From positions 124,001-188,000 of the forward strand of contig JAHLKX010000007.1 of NCBI GenBank assembly GCA_020444515.1: DNA of 64,000 bases. The letters run 5' to 3'. Under the pieces are notes generated by a model. That model was not told the origin of the DNA and searched no databases. It was given only the letters and a program-made list of their open reading frames with translations. A program made the translations under genes and the position numbers. The first letter of the stretch is position 1. The number at the start of each line of letters is the position of its first letter. Shown here piece by piece: positions 42,470 through 51,542 of the stretch. This DNA is from Bacteroidota bacterium. GTDB lineage: Bacteria > Bacteroidota > Bacteroidia > Bacteroidales > JAADJA01.

Positions 42470-43294
42470 CTAATTCCCTTCTGTTATATACTTTCTTAAC
42501 TTTTCTGTTTGCGGATTTTTAAACAATTTTTTCGGATTTCCCTGTTCGATGATCTCTCCGTAATACATAAAAACAACATGGTCAGCAAGCCTGACAGCCT
42601 GCCGCATGATATGGGTCACAAGAATGATGGTATAGTGTTTTTTCATCTCTTTGAAAAGGTTCTCAATGATCTTGCTGGAGATCGGATCAAGGGCAGATGT
42701 TGGCTCATCTGCCAGGATGATCCGGGGTTTGACCGCCAGACCCCTTGCCAGACATAATCGCTGTTGCTGGCCAATGGACAGGCCTGAGGCGGGACTGTTG
42801 AGCCGGTCTTTAACTTCATTCCATAAGCCCACCTCACGCAGATTGCGTTCTACACTATAATCGATCAGTTTTCTATCGCGTATCCCTTTGAGCTTGATCC
42901 CATAGGCCACATTTTTATAAATCGATACAGGCAATGGGAAAGGCCGTTGCGATAGAAGCCCCATCTTTTGACGAAGAGAAGCAATGTTTCTATTGCTGTT
43001 CAGGATATCATCATCTTCTATATAAATGTGTCCCGATACTTTCAGTTCCTTATAGAGTTCTGTGAGTCGATTCATGCATTTCAACAGGGTCGTTTTTCCA
43101 CATCCTGACGGACCCAGCAAAACCGTTACCTTGTTTCTTGGTATCTCCAGGTTAATATTTTTGAGAATGTGTTGATGACCGGCATAAACATTCAAATTTT
43201 CGATTTTAATAATATTTGATAGCATTTGATCAGGGGTTGTTTCTGCCTGGACCTGACCAGGGATTGGTATTATATTTTCTCTGTACATATTCAT
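42470..43294 (-). CDS. pstB: Phosphate ABC transporter ATP-binding protein
   Basis: A 274-residue ATPase that powers high-affinity phosphate uptake. It has Walker A GPSGCGKTT (61-69), a Q-loop (MGLLSQRPFPLPVSI), signature LSIGQQQRL (172-180), Walker B RIILADEPTSALD and switch VTHIMRQA. The canonical PstB signature is LSGGQ; the isoleucine here is a change at a well-conserved position. The N-terminal 25 residues before SNIIKIENLNVYAG are longer than usual, and Met24 could be the true start. It is the last gene of the porin-pstS-pstC-pstA-pstB operon, 1 bp after pstA. No phoU follows, which is unusual. Confidence 0.95.
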   Translation of the reverse strand: MNMYRENIIPIPGQVQAETTPDQMLSNIIKIENLNVYAGHQHILKNINLEIPRNKVTVLLGPSGCGKTTLLKCMNRLTELYKELKVSGHIYIEDDDILNSNRNIASLRQKMGLLSQRPFPLPVSIYKNVAYGIKLKGIRDRKLIDYSVERNLREVGLWNEVKDRLNSPASGLSIGQQQRLCLARGLAVKPRIILADEPTSALDPISSKIIENLFKEMKKHYTIILVTHIMRQAVRLADHVVFMYYGEIIEQGNPKKLFKNPQTEKLRKYITEGN

Positions 43295-43295
43295 T

Positions 43296-44150
43296 TTATT
43301 TGATGGTAGTTACTGAAAATTTTTTTGAAAGATACCGTGCTCCGATGCTGATAATTAAAATGATGATCGTGAGCAAAGCAGCTGCAGCAAAAGCCCTGTC
43401 ACGAACTTCGGGAATTGGAGAGGACAGTTGAAAAAATATTGCCAGAGGCAGGGTGGCAGCCGGTTCATCAAGATTGACCGGAATGAGGTCGGTATATCCT
43501 GCTGTGAATAGCACGGAGGCCGCATCACCGATCCCTCTTCCAAAGGATAAAAGAACAGCGGTTATAAATCCCGAAAACCCCTGCTTGAACAGGATCTTAA
43601 AGGCCATTTCGGTTTTGGTAGACCCCAGGGCCAGCGAAGCCTCATGCAATCCTTTTGGGATGGTACTTAAAACTTCATCAAACGTTCTGACCATAATGGG
43701 GGTGATCAGCAGTGCAACGGTGATAATCCCTGCCAGAAGCGAAGCATGCATTCCTAAATATAGCATGAGGGTAAACCCAAAGGCCCCATAAACAATGGAA
43801 GGAATTCCCCACAGGGCATCCAGAAAATAGCGGATGGTGTTTTGGGTTTTCTTTCTGCGAATCAGGTGAACATTGATGTATAGTGCCGCCGGCACACCGA
43901 TTATTACGGCCATGATTGTAGCTCCAAAAGCGATATACAACGATCCGACAATGGCATTCAAAACACCCCCCTCCCCGCCATAGTAATAACCCCCTTTTGG
44001 TACATGGATGATCATCTCGAATGATAACGCATTAAATCCTTTCATGAAAATGATGCAAATTATAAAGGCAAGTATTGCAATCACGGAATAAGCAGCGAGG
44101 CCTGTAAATATCCTGAATATCGCTTCTTCTATTCTTTTAAGACGGTTCAT
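43296..44150 (-). CDS. pstA: Phosphate ABC transporter permease
   Basis: A 284-residue inner-membrane permease with about six membrane segments. The coupling motif is recognisable in the region VRTFDEVLSTIPKGLHEASL and ALGSTKTEMAFKILFKQGFS (EAA loop), and the WGIPSIVYGAFGF stretch is typical of PstA. It overlaps pstC by 4 bp (44147-44150) and is separated from pstB by one base, so the subunits are translationally coupled. With PstC it forms the channel through which phosphate delivered by PstS passes. Confidence 0.94.
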   Translation of the reverse strand: MNRLKRIEEAIFRIFTGLAAYSVIAILAFIICIIFMKGFNALSFEMIIHVPKGGYYYGGEGGVLNAIVGSLYIAFGATIMAVIIGVPAALYINVHLIRRKKTQNTIRYFLDALWGIPSIVYGAFGFTLMLYLGMHASLLAGIITVALLITPIMVRTFDEVLSTIPKGLHEASLALGSTKTEMAFKILFKQGFSGFITAVLLSFGRGIGDAASVLFTAGYTDLIPVNLDEPAATLPLAIFFQLSSPIPEVRDRAFAAAALLTIIILIISIGARYLSKKFSVTTIK

Positions 44151-45034
44151 TGCTCGCGTGTTTTATAAATAAAGTATCGAAATAATAGGTTGATGGTCAA
44201 AATAATTAGAAGTAATAAGAGTGCAGCAAACATCAAGGCAGAGTCATACTGGGGAATGGATAACATCTCGCCGTAATTATTAGCAATCAGTGCAGGTAAT
44301 GGATAACCGGCTTCGAAGGGATTGGAAGTAACCTGAACCCTGTTTCCCACCACCATCATCACAGCGATCGTTTCACCAAATGCCTTGGCAAGGCCCAGTC
44401 CATAGGCAGAAATGATACCTGGGAAACTTTTCTTGACCACCACATGCTTAACTGATTCCCACAAAGTTGCTCCCAGGGATAATGCGGCCTCTTTTAATCC
44501 CACTGGTACCGTATTGAATACTTCTATAATCATATTGAGCATGTAAGGAATGCACATGACCGCCAGTACGATCCCTCCGGAAAGTATCGAATAACCGGTT
44601 GAATTTATCTTAAAAACCGGTGCCAATAGATTAGAGACAAAGGGAACAATGACCAGAATACCCCAGACTCCATAGATCACGGAAGGCAAACCTGCAAGGA
44701 TATCAATGATGGGATGCATGATCCGTACCAAACGAACCGATGAAAATTGAGTGAGATAAATGGCCGCTAATAAACACACCGGGGCCGACATTAAAAATGA
44801 TATTATCGTAACGTACAGTGAACTGGCAATAAATGGCCAGAACCCAAATTTCCCCTGCGAAGGAGACCATTCAGCAGTGCCGATGAGGTGCAGGAATCCC
44901 TGCTGGCCGAACATGGGTAAAGCTTTCATGTATAAGCCTGTTCCGATCAATAGGGGCAACATAAGGATCAAGCTCATGGTCAGGATCATCCATGTGCTTG
45001 TAATTTTATCGATGACAATTCTCCGAAAAAGCAT
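44147..45034 (-). CDS. pstC: Phosphate ABC transporter permease
   Basis: A 295-residue inner-membrane permease with about six membrane segments and a periplasmic loop after the first (SPSQGKFGFWPFIASSLYVT). The family motif DILAGLPSVIYGVWG and the EAA loop VPVGLKEAALSLGATLWESV are present. It follows pstS by one base and overlaps pstA. It is the expected heterodimer partner of PstA. Confidence 0.94.
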   Translation of the reverse strand: MLFRRIVIDKITSTWMILTMSLILMLPLLIGTGLYMKALPMFGQQGFLHLIGTAEWSPSQGKFGFWPFIASSLYVTIISFLMSAPVCLLAAIYLTQFSSVRLVRIMHPIIDILAGLPSVIYGVWGILVIVPFVSNLLAPVFKINSTGYSILSGGIVLAVMCIPYMLNMIIEVFNTVPVGLKEAALSLGATLWESVKHVVVKKSFPGIISAYGLGLAKAFGETIAVMMVVGNRVQVTSNPFEAGYPLPALIANNYGEMLSIPQYDSALMFAALLLLLIILTINLLFRYFIYKTREQ

Positions 45035-45035
45035 A

Positions 45036-45974
45036 TTATTTCAACTTATCAAGATATTCATTGATTTTGCGTTCATCAATAGGGACATAGCCCACGTCTC
45101 TGACATATTTTTGTCCATGGGTCAGGGTCCATCGGATAAAGTCCAGGGTTGCTTGTTTTTCAGGTTTTTCCTTTGCCACAAAATAAAGTTCCCGGGCAGG
45201 AGGAGAAGGATAAGCCCCATCAGCAATGGCTTTTAAGATGCCATCAAATGATTCGTAAAAATCCTCATCAATATCAATCACTCCATTTTCATTGACATCA
45301 ATGGGAATCACTTCAATACCCGGCCGCTTCCTGCCAGTCTTAATATCGTAGGCAAAAATGGTATTGTTGAAACCAATCCCGTACGGATCAATGGCCACCG
45401 CTTCAGCCAGTCCTGGATCCCCATATATACCTATGCCCAGGAGGTTTTCTTGTTTTCCACCCAAATAGTCGGCCCAGGTGCCGGCAGCCCCGCAGGCATC
45501 GGAACGGGTGTAAATAGAAAGTTCTTTTTTTTCGTTTAAAGGAAGCAGGTCATCCCAATACATAACCGTTCCTTCAATAAAGACTGCCCTGAATTCATTT
45601 CGGGTCATGCCATACTGCTTAATTGCATTGCAGTAGGGATTCTGATCACTGATGGTTGGAACCACTGCATCAATGGTCAGCCCTACCCACCAAACACCCT
45701 GTTCTTTTTCCTCATGTGCGATCTCTCTGGAAAACATGCCCAGGTCAACAGCGCCCGATAATGCGTCGGCCATGCCTTTACCGGCACCGCCACCCGAAAT
45801 ATTGAAGCGAACTTCGGGGTGTTCTTTTTTGTAAACTTCCGACCATTGAACTACCAGTGGATAAAGTGCAAAAGCACCGGAAATACTGATGGTCTTTTCT
45901 TTTTGCTCTTTGCTAACACATGCTGAAACAAGGATCAATGGTATCAGAATGAGTAGATTAATTTTTGTTTTCAT
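45036..45974 (-). CDS. pstS: Phosphate-binding lipoprotein
   Basis: A 312-residue periplasmic solute-binding protein. The lipobox LVSAC places the lipid anchor at Cys19. The phosphate-site pattern ISGAFALYPLVVQWSEVY and RFNISGGGAGKGMADALSG is clear, as is TRSDACGAAGTWADYLGG, which is typical of PstS. Near residue 240 there is a calcium-loop-like insertion (DVNENGVIDIDEDF), seen in some Bacteroidota PstS proteins. The gene follows the porin gene by 11 bp and precedes pstC by one base. Confidence 0.93.
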   Translation of the reverse strand: MKTKINLLILIPLILVSACVSKEQKEKTISISGAFALYPLVVQWSEVYKKEHPEVRFNISGGGAGKGMADALSGAVDLGMFSREIAHEEKEQGVWWVGLTIDAVVPTISDQNPYCNAIKQYGMTRNEFRAVFIEGTVMYWDDLLPLNEKKELSIYTRSDACGAAGTWADYLGGKQENLLGIGIYGDPGLAEAVAIDPYGIGFNNTIFAYDIKTGRKRPGIEVIPIDVNENGVIDIDEDFYESFDGILKAIADGAYPSPPARELYFVAKEKPEKQATLDFIRWTLTHGQKYVRDVGYVPIDERKINEYLDKLK

Positions 45975-45985
45975 ACAGGTAAATA

Positions 45986-47266
45986 TTACGGTTGACTTTT
46001 CTGTTGGAGCATCACAGGGGTGAAGGTGAGTTGCAAATAAACAAATTGAGCAAACTGTGAGTCCTTTACATCCTGTATTGTTCGCAAGGTTTCAGTGGGC
46101 AATAAAAACAAGTAACCACCTTCTACAGCGCTCCATTCATTGAATTTGTATTGGAAAACTAAGTCATTTTCAAATCCTAATGCCCGCTCATTTTGCTCGG
46201 AAAAATTGTTATGCCCCAGAAAAAGCAAATGTCCGGCATCCTGGATAGAAATGGAGTTGTTTATTTTCAAATTCAGATAAGCATAAAAATCCTGAATACC
46301 TCCCTGTTTTGTATGTGAAGGAATGTTTCTGAAATAATCCATATATCCCAGGAAGCGATGGCGGGCTCCATAAAAAATATCAAACAGATGATCGGTATTC
46401 ACCTTTTCACCCGTGAATTTGTTGCCTGAAATGTAAGTAAAACCGGCACCAGGTGTTAATTTGCCAATTTGATAACTGATGTCTGAACCAGCAAGAAAAG
46501 CACTCACTCCATTTCCGGTATCATTTTTTCCATACTGATAGTAAGCATCAGCCCAAAAGGTAAACCTTTCCAATTTAACTTCAGCAAAGAATCCGGAGGT
46601 TTGCCGAAAGAACAGGGTGTTGGTGCTGTCGGTTTTGGTTACCCCGGTGGCCATTTGAATAAGCGAAAGCCTGAGGTTTTTCAATATCTGCCGGTTCAAC
46701 CATAAAAAATTGAGTGTTTTGATCCGACCGGGATCATACGGATTTTCAGCAATCTGTTCAATGCGGTTGTTCCATGAAACACCAATATGCAAATTCCATT
46801 CTTGTAAATTTAATTTAGTAATGACAGCATCATATGAAATTCCAAGTTGGTTCCAATTGCGCCCTGCCAGTAAACGCTGATTGTCATAAACCAGTTGCTG
46901 TCGTCCGATTGAAATCCAAAGGTATTCCCCTGCTTTGATTTCTGCAAAACCTTCAAATAAATCCAATGAGGCATGATCTCCAAAAACACCCGTTGAACTG
47001 GCCAGTTCTTCATCTCCCCAAACCCGAACATCCTGGGGCGTAAATCGGATTCTCAGGTTTTTATTTTGCCAGAAGAAGGATAGTCTGCTTCGCTGCGAGA
47101 TCAGAAATGCCGGATTGGCCCTGTCAGGCAGGAGTTGCTGATATCCATCCCTGAATTCGAAACGGTTTCGCAGTTGGGCATCTATTTTGAACTGAGCGGT
47201 GACCTGATCTGCGTTTATTAAAATCAGGCTTATTACAAAAATTGAAAGGACGGATATTTGTTTCAT
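45986..47266 (-). CDS. Outer-membrane porin (alginate-export/OprP-like)
   Basis: A 426-residue outer-membrane beta-barrel with a signal peptide (1-24, ending VTAQF). Strand-turn patterns (AQLRNRFEFRDGYQ, RSRLSFFWQNKNLRIRFTPQ, WISIGRQQLVYDNQRLLAGR, FFAEVKLERFTFWADAYYQY) resemble the alginate-export-type porin family. The terminal strand ends in FVYLQLTFTPVM. As first gene of the pst operon it most likely lets phosphate or other anions across the outer membrane, an analogue of OprP/OprO; this role is inferred from position. Several arginines and lysines in the predicted lumen-facing strands would fit an anion channel. Confidence 0.8.
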   Translation of the reverse strand: MKQISVLSIFVISLILINADQVTAQFKIDAQLRNRFEFRDGYQQLLPDRANPAFLISQRSRLSFFWQNKNLRIRFTPQDVRVWGDEELASSTGVFGDHASLDLFEGFAEIKAGEYLWISIGRQQLVYDNQRLLAGRNWNQLGISYDAVITKLNLQEWNLHIGVSWNNRIEQIAENPYDPGRIKTLNFLWLNRQILKNLRLSLIQMATGVTKTDSTNTLFFRQTSGFFAEVKLERFTFWADAYYQYGKNDTGNGVSAFLAGSDISYQIGKLTPGAGFTYISGNKFTGEKVNTDHLFDIFYGARHRFLGYMDYFRNIPSHTKQGGIQDFYAYLNLKINNSISIQDAGHLLFLGHNNFSEQNERALGFENDLVFQYKFNEWSAVEGGYLFLLPTETLRTIQDVKDSQFAQFVYLQLTFTPVMLQQKSQP

Positions 47267-47292
47267 GTTTATCGAAAAAGGCGATTATGAAA

Positions 47293-47378
47293 CAAAATTA
47301 ATGATGGTGAATGGCCTGTAAAACAGTCTTTAGACGTAATTTGGGGAATACGTTTTTAAGCGTAGGAATAGGTTTTTA
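47293..47378 (-). promoter_or_regulatory. Promoter and candidate operators of the porin-pst operon
   Basis: On the minus strand TAATTTTG (47300-47293) is a perfect -7 box, 27 bp before the start codon. Upstream are an inverted repeat ACGTA/TACGT (47334-47338 and 47349-47353) and a 14-bp direct repeat GGAATAsGTTTTTA at 47345-47358 and 47365-47378 (period 20 bp). The repeats lie roughly 45-90 bp upstream of the predicted start, where an activator would bind. They do not look like a Pho box. Confidence 0.5.
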
Positions 47379-47450
47379 GTGATGCTTTTAGGGATCGGTT
47401 CAAAAAGGATCCAAGCAGCCCTGTTTTATGGGGGGAATTTTTTGGTTTTG

Positions 47451-48095
47451 CTACTCAACCTCTACAATCCCGTTTTTGATTGCATACATCACAAGTCCGG
47501 CGGTATTTTTCGATGCGGTTTTTAATAGCAGATTTTCCCGGTGTTTATCCACTGTTCGTTTGGAAATATGAAGAATATCAGCAATCTCATGGTTTGAAAG
47601 CCCCTTGCATATTTGATAAAGGACCTCTTCTTCCCGCTCTGTGAGTTCGGTACATATACGGGGTTGTTTTTTACGGTGGATGCTTTTCAACAGGTCGGTT
47701 AGAATTTCCGGTGAAAAATAATTATTACCGGCAGTTACTTGTTGGATGGCTGACTCTATTTCTGCTATACCGGAATTTTTCAGGATAAATCCCTTGGCCC
47801 CGGCATCGATCATCCGGGTATAATAATCCTCTTCACCATACATCGATAATCCGATGATGTTCAATTCAGGAAAGTTCTCAAGAGCTTTCCGGGTGGCTGA
47901 GATCCCATCAAGTTTGGGCATATCAATATCCATGAAAATAATATGTGGTTTGGTTGTTTTTAGCGTTTCCAAAAATTCTTCACCATCGGATACATCTATG
48001 ATTTTTTCGATATAAGGAAAATTTGAAAGAAGGAGCTTTAATCCTTCCCTGAATATTTTGTGATCATCCACCACAAGAACTTCTATCTTTTCCAT
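47451..48095 (-). CDS. NarL/LuxR-type response regulator
   Basis: A 214-residue regulator. The receiver domain has Asp10/Asp11, phospho-acceptor Asp56 (HIIFMDIDMPKLDG) and a conserved Lys (GFILKNSG). The C-terminal LuxR helix-turn-helix (about 148-212) is LTEREEEVLYQICKGLSNHE followed by IADILHISKRTVDKHRENLL. It begins directly after the kinase stop, with no bases between, so the pair is coupled. The porin-pst operon lies 184 bp downstream on the same strand, which raises the possibility that it controls phosphate uptake; no PhoB-type regulator is near. The cue is unknown. Confidence 0.93.
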   Translation of the reverse strand: MEKIEVLVVDDHKIFREGLKLLLSNFPYIEKIIDVSDGEEFLETLKTTKPHIIFMDIDMPKLDGISATRKALENFPELNIIGLSMYGEEDYYTRMIDAGAKGFILKNSGIAEIESAIQQVTAGNNYFSPEILTDLLKSIHRKKQPRICTELTEREEEVLYQICKGLSNHEIADILHISKRTVDKHRENLLLKTASKNTAGLVMYAIKNGIVEVE

Positions 48096-49034
48096 TTATA
48101 TGAGATTAATCTGAATATTTACTGTAACACCCTCGTTGGGTGCTGAAAAAATATGGATACTGCCATTCAACGACCGAATTCTCGAATGAATATTCGCATA
48201 ACCCAATCCTTTGTGTTCCCTGTCCAACAGACTTGTGTCAAAACCTTCGCCATCATCCATGAATTTGAGGGATATTGTCTTTTCATTCGTTATCAGGTCA
48301 ATGTAAAGGTTGTTGGCATTAGCATATTTTATAGAATTGGAGATCAGTTCGCATACCACCCGATACAATACCACTTCAATGTTGTAAGCAAAACGTTTGT
48401 TTTCCAGGTTACTGTTGAGATGAATGACCGGGTTATCAATTATAGCGAGATTTTTAATAAAGGATTTCACCGCTTTCAATAGTCCAAAATTATTGAGTAC
48501 ATGCGGACTTAATTTATTCGATATCTCCCGGAGTGTGGTAATTGATTCATCGATTTGTTTTTCGGCATTACCGGCAAATTTTGTATTGTCTTTATCTCTA
48601 CCAATAGCCGAAATAGTCATTTTTACAGCCGATAATAGTGGTCCCAATCCGTCATGCAATTCTTTAGCGAAATTTTGCCGTTCTTTCTCTTCAGTCTTCA
48701 GGATGGCAGATAAAACCCGGGTTTCATTTTGTTTTCGCAGTTCTTCTATTTGTTTTTGAATATTGAAAATCCTTTTAATGAAAATCAGGCTTAGCAGGAT
48801 CACTATTGAAATCAATACACCGATCCAGCTACTCAGCATTCCTGTTATCAGTTTGCTTTGGGAATCGTACACTTGCAATAATTCAATAAGCCGGCGAATC
48901 GCCATTAGTAGAAATCCCGCAGAGATCAACCACCAGGCAATGTTGGTGCGGGTTCGTTTTACCAGAGAAAGGGCAATGATGGCCGCTGCAAATTGCAAAA
49001 CGACAGAAAGAATCAATGCAAGTTTGATAAACAT
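48096..49034 (-). CDS. NarX/DesK-type sensor histidine kinase (HisKA_3)
   Basis: A 312-residue kinase. Three hydrophobic segments (about 3-24, 32-53, 63-86) form an integral-membrane sensor with no periplasmic domain. A coiled linker (FNIQKQIEELRKQNETRV) and the HisKA_3 dimerisation domain with His127 in FAKELHDGLGPLLSAVKM follow, then a short ATPase domain with N-box VVCELISNSIKYANANN, G1 MDDGEGF and G2 GLGYANI. The all-membrane sensor suggests that it monitors the membrane or another membrane protein. Coupled to the regulator gene downstream. Confidence 0.92.
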   Translation of the reverse strand: MFIKLALILSVVLQFAAAIIALSLVKRTRTNIAWWLISAGFLLMAIRRLIELLQVYDSQSKLITGMLSSWIGVLISIVILLSLIFIKRIFNIQKQIEELRKQNETRVLSAILKTEEKERQNFAKELHDGLGPLLSAVKMTISAIGRDKDNTKFAGNAEKQIDESITTLREISNKLSPHVLNNFGLLKAVKSFIKNLAIIDNPVIHLNSNLENKRFAYNIEVVLYRVVCELISNSIKYANANNLYIDLITNEKTISLKFMDDGEGFDTSLLDREHKGLGYANIHSRIRSLNGSIHIFSAPNEGVTVNIQINLI

Positions 49035-49048
49035 GGCAGGTTTTTTTA

Positions 49049-49056
49049 CAAATGTA
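49049..49056 (-). promoter_or_regulatory. -7 promoter box of the NarL-type two-component operon
   Basis: On the minus strand TACATTTG (49056-49049) fits TAnnTTTG. The start codon is about 10 nt downstream of the predicted transcription start, a very short leader. Confidence 0.45.
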
Positions 49057-49116
49057 GAAATTTAAATCATCTGAGTTTTTACAATAGCACAATATCAAAT
49101 TTTTTTTGATTGCCAT

Positions 49117-49150
49117 AAAAAAACCGCATTGCCAGAAGGTAATGCGGTTT
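49117..49150 (-). terminator. Rho-independent terminator after glutamine synthetase III
   Basis: AAACCGCATT (49121-49130) pairs perfectly with AATGCGGTTT (49141-49150). The A run at 49117-49123 gives a T tract on the minus strand. Confidence 0.9.
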
Positions 49151-49169
49151 ATGTTTGAAATTGTTATTG

Positions 49170-51356
49170 TTATTTATTAAATAACAATTCCCGGTATTTA
49201 GGCAGTGGCCAAAGTTCATCGTCTACCATCAATTCGAGTTTGTCAACATGATAGCGGATTAAATCGAGATAAGGCATAACCTGCTGATTGTAAGCCAGAG
49301 ATTGTTTTTCAATGTCCTCAATTTTATTGGCCTTTTTACGCTCTTCCAGCATAGCTGCCACCTGGTCTTTAATTTCTTCCACATGTTCTGAAATCTCTTT
49401 GATGGTCTGCATCTGGTTGCGTGAGAGCTTGACGAAAGTTTTTTGATCCAGCACATCTTTGAGCCCTTTTACATTTTCGATGAGGGTGTTTTGATAGCGG
49501 ATGGCAATGGGAATGATATGATTTTTGGCCAGGTCACCAATTACCCGGGATTCAATTTGGATCTTTTTCGTATAATTCTCCAGCTGGATTTCATACCTGG
49601 CACGAAGTTCACGTTCAGAGAGGACTTCATTATCTTCAAACAGCTTGATGCTTTCTTTGGCAACCAGTATCTTCAGTGCCTGTGGTGTTGAAATGATATT
49701 GTTGAGTTTTCGTTTGGTGGCTTCCTTGATCCATTCGTCACCGTAGTTATTGCCTTCAAAACGAATCCGTTTCGATTCTTTGATATACTTTTTCATCACC
49801 TGAAAGATCGCTTCATCTTTGCGCACATTTTTCTTCATTAATTCGTTGACATCACTGGTAAAACGTTTGAGCTGGTCGGCTACAATGGTATTGAGCGCGA
49901 GCATAGGGCTTGCGCAATTGGCAGTGGAGCCTACGGCACGGAACTCAAATTTATTTCCGGTGAACGCAAAGGGCGATGTGCGATTTCGGTCGGTATTGTC
50001 CAGGAGGATTTCCGGAATCTTCGGGATATTGATATTGAGGTTGAACCCATTGGCATCCATCTTCCCTTTTTTGGTTTGTTTTTCAATTTCATCCAGTGTT
50101 GCCGATAACTGTTTCCCAATGAATACAGAGATGATGGCCGGAGGAGCTTCGTGTGCTCCAAGACGGTGATCATTTCCTGCAGAAGCAATATGAGCCCTTA
50201 AAACATCAGAATAGGATTCAACAGCTTTCAGGATATTCACCATAAAAGCTAAAAACCTAAAATTGGAGGCTGTGGTTTTACCTGGTGATAAGAGGTTAAC
50301 TCCAGTGTCAGTTGCAATTGACCAGTTATTGTGTTTGCCAGACCCGTTGACTCCTTTAAAGGGTTTTTCGTGCAATAACACCTGAAAATCATGCTTACGG
50401 GCAATCTTTTCCATCAGGTGCATCATTAACTGGTTATGATCGACAGAGATATTGGTTTCTTCATAAACCGGTGCCAACTCAAACTGATTGGGTGCGACTT
50501 CATTGTGGCGAGTTTTAACGGGGATACCCAGGCGATGGGCTTCATATTCCAGCTCCGCCATATAATTCAATACCCTTTCGTGTATGGTTCCGAAATAGTG
50601 ATCAGATAACTGCTGGTCTTTGGCAGAAGCATGTCCAAAGATGGTCCGTCCCGTGAGGGACAGGTCGGGACGAGCTTTGAATAAGGCAGCATCGACGAGG
50701 AAGTATTCTTGCTCCCATCCAAGGGTGGCAAATACTTTATTTACGTTGCGATCAAACAGTTTTGCCACTGATGTGGCATGTTTATCCAGTACCGAAAGTG
50801 ATTTCAGCAAAGGTGTTTTATAATCGAGGGCTTCACCCGTATAGGATACAAAAATGGTAGGAATACAAAGGGTCCGTTCCATAATGAAGGCATAAGAGGT
50901 GGGATCCCATGCTGTATAACCACGTGCTTCGAAAGTGTTTCGGATGCCGCCGCTCGGGAAGCTTGATGCATCCGGCTCTTGTTGGATCAGTTCTCCTCCC
51001 TGGAAGTTTTCGATGGCTTTGCCTCCTTCTACCGGAACGATAAAAGCATCGTGTTTCTCGGCCGTGGCACCGGTAAGCGGGTGGAACCAGTGGGTGTAAT
51101 GTGTGGCTCCTTTGCTGATGGCCCAGGATTTCATTCCTGCAGCGATCTGGTCAGCAATCTTCCGGTCGATGATTTCACTTTTTTCAATCACATCGATGAG
51201 TTTCTGGTAAGCCTCCCTTGTAAGGAATTCCTGCATGGCGCTCCGGTTAAAGGTGAGTTCACCAAAATAGTTGGATACTTTGTCAGTGGGAATCTCCAGG
51301 GGTTTCCGCTGACGTGTAAGTGTTACTTCTAAAGCTTTAAATCTGTAGTTTGACAT
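49170..51356 (-). CDS. glnN: Glutamine synthetase type III
   Basis: A 728-residue enzyme making glutamine from glutamate, ammonia and ATP. Length and sequence match GSIII: N-terminal FGELTFNRSAMQEFLTREAY, SKGATHYTHWFHPLTGATAE with KHDAFI, then TIFVSYTGEALDYKTPLL, FATLGWEQEYFLVDAALF, EAHRLGIPVKTRHNEVAPNQ, GVNGSGKHNNWSIATDTG and GNDHRLGAHEAPPAIISVFI, which hold metal and ATP ligands. GSIII is the usual main form in Bacteroidota. It is monocistronic between its own promoter (51395-51402) and terminator (49117-49150), so it should be regulated singly, as expected for a nitrogen-assimilation enzyme. Confidence 0.97.
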   Translation of the reverse strand: MSNYRFKALEVTLTRQRKPLEIPTDKVSNYFGELTFNRSAMQEFLTREAYQKLIDVIEKSEIIDRKIADQIAAGMKSWAISKGATHYTHWFHPLTGATAEKHDAFIVPVEGGKAIENFQGGELIQQEPDASSFPSGGIRNTFEARGYTAWDPTSYAFIMERTLCIPTIFVSYTGEALDYKTPLLKSLSVLDKHATSVAKLFDRNVNKVFATLGWEQEYFLVDAALFKARPDLSLTGRTIFGHASAKDQQLSDHYFGTIHERVLNYMAELEYEAHRLGIPVKTRHNEVAPNQFELAPVYEETNISVDHNQLMMHLMEKIARKHDFQVLLHEKPFKGVNGSGKHNNWSIATDTGVNLLSPGKTTASNFRFLAFMVNILKAVESYSDVLRAHIASAGNDHRLGAHEAPPAIISVFIGKQLSATLDEIEKQTKKGKMDANGFNLNINIPKIPEILLDNTDRNRTSPFAFTGNKFEFRAVGSTANCASPMLALNTIVADQLKRFTSDVNELMKKNVRKDEAIFQVMKKYIKESKRIRFEGNNYGDEWIKEATKRKLNNIISTPQALKILVAKESIKLFEDNEVLSERELRARYEIQLENYTKKIQIESRVIGDLAKNHIIPIAIRYQNTLIENVKGLKDVLDQKTFVKLSRNQMQTIKEISEHVEEIKDQVAAMLEERKKANKIEDIEKQSLAYNQQVMPYLDLIRYHVDKLELMVDDELWPLPKYRELLFNK

Positions 51357-51394
51357 AATTGGGGAGTTTTAATGATCTAACAGTTAAAAGTTTG

Positions 51395-51402
51395 CAAAGA
51401 TA
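51395..51402 (-). promoter_or_regulatory. Promoter of glutamine synthetase III
   Basis: On the minus strand TATCTTTG (51402-51395) is a perfect -7 box. TTG at about 51423-51421 lies 18 bp upstream as a -33 element. The leader is about 35 nt. Confidence 0.6.
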
Positions 51403-51483
51403 AGTGCGGTAACCCCTGTTCAAGTTAATGTATTATTAATTTTTATTCACATGTGTTCACAAGCGCATTCAACCCATTCAATC

Positions 51484-51508
51484 TTTCCCGGCCCTGAAGG
51501 GTGGGAAA
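51484..51508. repeat. CTNNAG-type hairpin repeat, left of the DUF559 gene
   Basis: TTTCCC (51484-51489) pairs with GGGAAA (51503-51508) around an inner palindrome CCCTGAAGGG (51492-51501). It has the same core as the repeats to the right of the DUF559 gene. Confidence 0.65.
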
Positions 51509-51542
51509 CAGGTTTTCTTTATAAATTTTGTATATTAGAAAC

